This document shows, in pieces, positions 61,248-64,000 of a stretch of 64,000 nucleotides of DNA. The notes below the pieces were generated by a model that saw nothing but the letters and a program-made list of their open reading frames with translations, was not told the origin of the DNA and did no database searches. The position numbers and the translations under genes were made by a program. Positions within the stretch are counted from its first letter, which is position 1. Every line of letters starts with the position of its first letter. Source of the stretch: JAWXCE01 sp034440495 (lineage in GTDB: Bacteria; Pseudomonadota; Alphaproteobacteria; Rhizobiales; Rhodomicrobiaceae); contig JAWXCE010000061.1 of NCBI GenBank assembly GCA_034440495.1, forward strand, positions 1 through 64,000, read 5' to 3'.

Positions 61248-62257
61248 AAGTATTCGTTGTCGCCGCTCTTTCAGCGATACTGCCAATTCTTTTAACCAGC
61301 GCCGTCGCAGCGCCTACCGATCCTTGGGTTTCATGGGCGAACCAGACGGTCGGCAGCCATCCGCTAAATGGCAAAATCTGGTCGAAGGAAAAAGCGGGGT
61401 TTGTCACCAGCGATGAACTTGCCGACGCAGTCGGCCAAGCCGATATGCTGCTGCTTGGCGAGTATCACGACAACGCTGACCATCATCGCTTGCAAGCATG
61501 GCTCTTGCAGGCTTTTGCGAAAGCCAGGGCGAGCGCTGGCAAACCGAAACCTCCCGTGGTGTTCGAGATGATCCGTCAGGAGCAGGCGCAAACGTTGCGA
61601 GATTATCTGGCGAAGCCTACGGCAAGCGCGGAGGATTTAGGCGCTGTTATCGAGTGGGAGAAAGCAGGCTGGCCGGACTGGTCCATCTATTTGCCAATCG
61701 CCACGGCGGCGTTTCAGGAGGGTTTGAAAATCGTACCCGGTGACGCCAGTCGCGATATGCTGCACGACGCCAGCCGCCAGAATTTGAAACCACTTTCTCC
61801 GGACGTTAAACAACGTATGGCCCTTGAAAATCCATTAGAGGAGCCTCTGCAAAAAGCTCTTCTCGATGAACTGTTTCGGGGCCATTGCGAAATGGTTGCC
61901 CCTGCCCTGCTGGCGCCCATGGTGGATGTGCAGCGCTATCGCGATGCTACTCTTGCGCGCAACATGATTGACGCTGCGGTCGATGCAAAAGCCGGATCGG
62001 CGGTTTTGATTGCCGGCAACGGCCATGTTCGCAAGGATCGCGGCGTGCCTGTTTATCTCGCCAAGCAAAGCCCCTCCGCTCTAAAAACCATCACTGTCAT
62101 GATGGCTGAAACACAGGCTGGCGAGAACGATCCTGCAGCGTTCATCGCCAAAAACCCGGATGGAGAGGCGGCAACGGATTTCGTCTGGTTTACACCGGGC
62201 TTCCAGCGCCCTGATCCGTGCTTGGAGTTCAAGCGGCAAATGGGCCGGAAACCCTGA
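61244..62257 (+). CDS. ChaN-family (haem-binding uptake, Tiki superfamily) protein
   Basis: 337 residues, GTG start overlapping the carA stop by 4 nt. A signal peptide (about 1-23, FVVAALSAILPILLTSAVAA) leads to the ChaN/DUF399 domain: MLLLGEYHDNADHHRLQAW (about 68-86) carries the Glu-x-His signature, and IAGNGHVRKDRGVPVYL (about 254-270) is the second conserved block. No lipobox is seen, unlike Campylobacter ChaN. Members bind haem or act as metal-dependent hydrolases; the role here is unresolved. Confidence 0.85.
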   Translation: MKVFVVAALSAILPILLTSAVAAPTDPWVSWANQTVGSHPLNGKIWSKEKAGFVTSDELADAVGQADMLLLGEYHDNADHHRLQAWLLQAFAKARASAGKPKPPVVFEMIRQEQAQTLRDYLAKPTASAEDLGAVIEWEKAGWPDWSIYLPIATAAFQEGLKIVPGDASRDMLHDASRQNLKPLSPDVKQRMALENPLEEPLQKALLDELFRGHCEMVAPALLAPMVDVQRYRDATLARNMIDAAVDAKAGSAVLIAGNGHVRKDRGVPVYLAKQSPSALKTITVMMAETQAGENDPAAFIAKNPDGEAATDFVWFTPGFQRPDPCLEFKRQMGRKP

Positions 62258-62269
62258 CGCCAGCTTTCA

Positions 62270-62995
62270 TCAGCTCAAGTGCTGACCGGCATCCAGAGCG
62301 ATCAACTGTCCGGTCATCGAGGGGCTATCTAGGATAAAGCGCACGGCTGCGGCGATTTCGGTCGCCTCGACGCCGCGTTTCAGCAAAGTGCTCTCGCACT
62401 CGTCAGCAAAATCCTCCGGCGTTTGATGAATACTGGGCAGCACCGGCCCAGGCCCGATAGCGTTCACACGAATGCGGGGCGCTAACGCCTGAGCCATTGT
62501 CCGCGTCACTGCCCAGAGCGCCGCCTTGCTGGCCGAGTAAGAGAAGAATTCTGGTGATGGCTTTAGTACGCGCTGGTCGATAATATTGACAACGCAACTG
62601 TTATGAGGCGCCAGCAAAGCAAATGCCTGGGTCAGAAACACCGGCGCACGCACGTTGCAGGCCATATGCGCATCCCAGCTTTCGAGCGAGGCTGTTTGCA
62701 GCTTATCATCCTCGAACAGCGATGCATTGTTGATGAGAAGGTTTGCTGTGCCAAGCTGGTCGGCGCATTTGCCCGGCAAAGTCTGCACCGCGCCGATGTC
62801 GCTTAGGTCGGCGTAGATGGCGGCAGCCGACCCTCCGGACGTTTGTATATGGTCAACCAGACGTTTGGCTTCCGCCTGAGACGAGCGGTAATGCACGCCG
62901 ATGCGCCAGCCATGACTTGCTAGATGGAGCGCAATCGCCCGACCTATACGGTGCGCCGCGCCGGTGATAAGAGCAGTGCCGCTATCTTCAGCCAT
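62270..62995 (-). CDS. SDR-family pteridine-reductase-like protein (FolM-like)
   Basis: 241 residues. The cofactor motif TGAAHRIGRAIALHLA (about 11-26) with HR in place of the second Gly is characteristic of pteridine reductases/FolM. NNAS in LLINNASLFEDD (about 87-98) matches that subgroup, as do the Tyr-Lys pair in FSYSASKAALWAVTR (about 150-164) and the PGPVLP loop. Likely NADPH-dependent reduction of dihydrofolate/dihydromonapterin-type pterins. It converges on chaN with 12 nt between stops. Confidence 0.85.
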   Translation of the reverse strand: MAEDSGTALITGAAHRIGRAIALHLASHGWRIGVHYRSSQAEAKRLVDHIQTSGGSAAAIYADLSDIGAVQTLPGKCADQLGTANLLINNASLFEDDKLQTASLESWDAHMACNVRAPVFLTQAFALLAPHNSCVVNIIDQRVLKPSPEFFSYSASKAALWAVTRTMAQALAPRIRVNAIGPGPVLPSIHQTPEDFADECESTLLKRGVEATEIAAAVRFILDSPSMTGQLIALDAGQHLS

Positions 62996-63131
62996 AAAGC
63001 CGTTCCAATTACGCCCATTGGTGACTGGTTACGTAAGTGTCAAACTCCCAGTTTGCTGTATGGTGCAAATGTGCAAAAACAACGCAAAAAGTCTCTAATT
63101 CCTGTTGCGAAACAACTTCTGCGCGTATAAA

Positions 63132-63381
63132 CTTATTTCAACAGCCGATAATACTCGCTTCGTCCAACCTCTTAGAGAAAGCCCAGTCTCTAAAACGATT
63201 TGCCTGCCAGGGTGGCCCCTGCCGGATAAACACTTCTGATAGCAGATTCATGTAAGCGTTGGCGTAAAGTGTAGTCATAGCCTGTAACCCAAGTTTTCCC
63301 AGCTTGATAAATTACAGTCGATGCAACCTCTCTCGTGCATAAGCCGGATCCCAGCCCCCATCTGGATCCGGCTTTTTTTTT
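63132..63381 (+). ncRNA. Possible small RNA ending at a strong terminator
   Basis: A strong plus-strand terminator (63341-63381) has no gene in front of it: the nearest plus-strand gene, chaN, ends 1.1 kb earlier and an opposite-strand gene lies between. A TATAAA box at 63126-63131 with a poor TGTTGC -35 could start a transcript of about 245 nt. It shows no tRNA, 4.5S or 6S features that I can see. Short translations in this stretch look random. Confidence 0.28.
63341..63381 (+). terminator. Strong rho-independent terminator
   Basis: AAGCCGGATCC (63341-63351) pairs with GGATCCGGCTT (63364-63374), an 11-bp perfect stem with a 12-nt loop, followed by an unbroken T run to 63381. Direction is plus strand. 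Confidence 0.85.
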
Positions 63382-63511
63382 GAGGCAATTTTCCGCTTTG
63401 CTTGCCATGCGGAACCGAATTTTAACTAAACGTCTTATAATTATACACGTTGCAAACGCAGAATAGCGTCTGCAGTCGGTACAAATTGATATCATTTCAG
63501 GGGGCTTTAGC

Positions 63512-63727
63512 ATGCGTACGCGAATTGCAATTGCGGTCTTGTGCTTTTTTTGGATTGCCGTCGAAAGCCGGTTCAGCCCTTCATTTTTCTGGCAAGGCGT
63601 AGAAAACAGCTTTGCTAGCGCTATCGCCGCGCTGGATGGCAAGATACTTAACGCTGAGGGGAATGGGGAGACCGCTTCGCAGGCCGCTCTCAACCCAGGT
63701 TATGCACTTTCGCGGACAGCAAACTAA
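63512..63727 (+). CDS. Small hypothetical protein with N-terminal membrane or signal segment
   Basis: 71 residues. Start MRTRIAIAVLCFFWIAVESR gives one hydrophobic segment (about 5-17); the rest is polar with no family I recognise. AGGGGG lies 9 nt before the ATG. A TATAAT-like box near 63436 lies in the gap upstream. It is convergent with the RNase T2 gene, 13 bp apart. Confidence 0.45.
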   Translation: MRTRIAIAVLCFFWIAVESRFSPSFFWQGVENSFASAIAALDGKILNAEGNGETASQAALNPGYALSRTAN

Positions 63728-63740
63728 GACCTTCTGTCGA

Positions 63741-64000
63741 TTAAATACCTGATGGGCGCCACTGCACGGGTGGCATGACAATCTTGTCGCGGCGGCAAAT
63801 CCGGCCCTGATCTTCATTTGATCCGCACTTGGTTGGCTTGCGGTCGCGGCTAAAGCAAACCCGAACTTCCTGCACGAACTCGCCCTTGCATGATACGGCC
63901 AGCATATCCGCGTTCAGTTGCGGATTGGCGTCCATAAATGCCTTTTCGACCTCGTCCGGTGTCGTATTCACCGGTGCGTCCGGCCGTTTGTACCGCTCAG
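63741..64000 (-). CDS. Ribonuclease T2-family protein, C-terminal part
   Basis: Partial gene: the frame is open to the right window edge. The C-terminal 86 residues read KAFMDANPQLNADMLAVSC, then EVRVCFSRDRKPTKCG and CRRDKIVMPPVQW, the typical end of proteobacterial RNase T2 enzymes (NPxLxxDMxxVxC, EVRxC, and a terminal PPV). The catalytic CAS1 and CAS2 histidine motifs lie outside the window. The enzyme is normally periplasmic and degrades RNA to 2',3'-cyclic nucleotides. The GTG at 63971 is internal, not the start. Confidence 0.75.
   Translation of the reverse strand, partial: ERYKRPDAPVNTTPDEVEKAFMDANPQLNADMLAVSCKGEFVQEVRVCFSRDRKPTKCGSNEDQGRICRRDKIVMPPVQWRPSGI

Noticed and set aside
63411..63434. 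GGAAC-N15-CGTC as an EcfG promoter before the small gene at 63512
   Set aside because: The spacer is one base short and the -10 has a mismatch; a TATAAT-like box just after it is at least as likely.
1..64000. tRNA or rRNA genes, CRISPR arrays, insertion sequences, prophage genes
   Set aside because: No T-loop/cloverleaf patterns, no regularly spaced repeats and no transposase or integrase-like protein were seen.

Overview
The window looks like the replication-origin region of an alphaproteobacterial chromosome, most likely from the Hyphomicrobiales (Rhizobiales) or a close relative. The support is: the gene order secB / dnaQ-coaE-aroE-maf-ppsR / origin / hemE-hemJ-rho-mnmE-mnmG-rsmG-parA-parB / holA-lptE-leuS; ParB-binding parS palindromes; a promoter of the alphaproteobacterial EcfG general-stress type; extra GANTC (CcrM) sites in the origin; and an iron-sulfur photolyase of the Agrobacterium PhrB type. 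No genus can be named from the sequence alone.

Region 1 (1-5.4 kb) reads mostly leftwards: a partial mltA, a Tim44-domain protein, then secB (rightward), and a tight leftward run dnaQ-coaE-aroE-maf-ppsR. The gap 5400-5814 holds near-consensus DnaA boxes, four GANTC sites and an AT-rich stretch, with genes pointing away on both sides; I call it oriC.

Region 2 (5.8-22 kb) is the origin-proximal right arm: haem synthesis (hemE, hemJ), rho, tRNA modification (mnmE, mnmG), rsmG and the chromosome-partition pair parA/parB. A perfect parS lies inside mnmE and a one-mismatch parS inside rsmG, both read as the peptide VSRET. A small possible stress operon sits between mnmE and mnmG, and an Uma2-type gene is inserted between mnmG and rsmG. 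The leftward set leuS-lptE-holA closes the region.

Region 3 (22-31 kb) is mixed: a YggS PLP protein, an ArsR regulator with a divergent SDR gene, a second Uma2 gene, an L,D-transpeptidase-like protein, an orphan OmpR-type response regulator, a stand-alone cNMP-binding protein, a tyrosine-phosphatase-like protein, acetyl-CoA synthetase, and a DUF892 ferritin-like stress protein behind a good EcfG promoter.

Region 4 (31-51 kb) holds the envelope-defence pair alpha-2-macroglobulin/PbpC, trhO, an orphan periplasmic binding protein with an extra N-terminal domain, a heparinase-like gene followed by purH, the PhrB-type photolyase, a secreted His/Gly/Asn repeat protein, and a TRAP transporter (dctP-dctQ-dctM) followed by an unlisted 56-residue membrane protein.

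Region 5 (51-64 kb) holds an IclR regulator, a decayed polymorphic-toxin immunity gene (imm11 family) with a toxin-like tail upstream, malate synthase (aceB), carB-greA-(secreted protein)-carA-chaN, a FolM-like reductase, a strong terminator with no gene in front of it (possible small RNA), and a partial RNase T2. The TRAP transporter (2-oxo/hydroxy acid type), IclR regulator, malate synthase and acetyl-CoA synthetase fit growth on C2 and organic acids.
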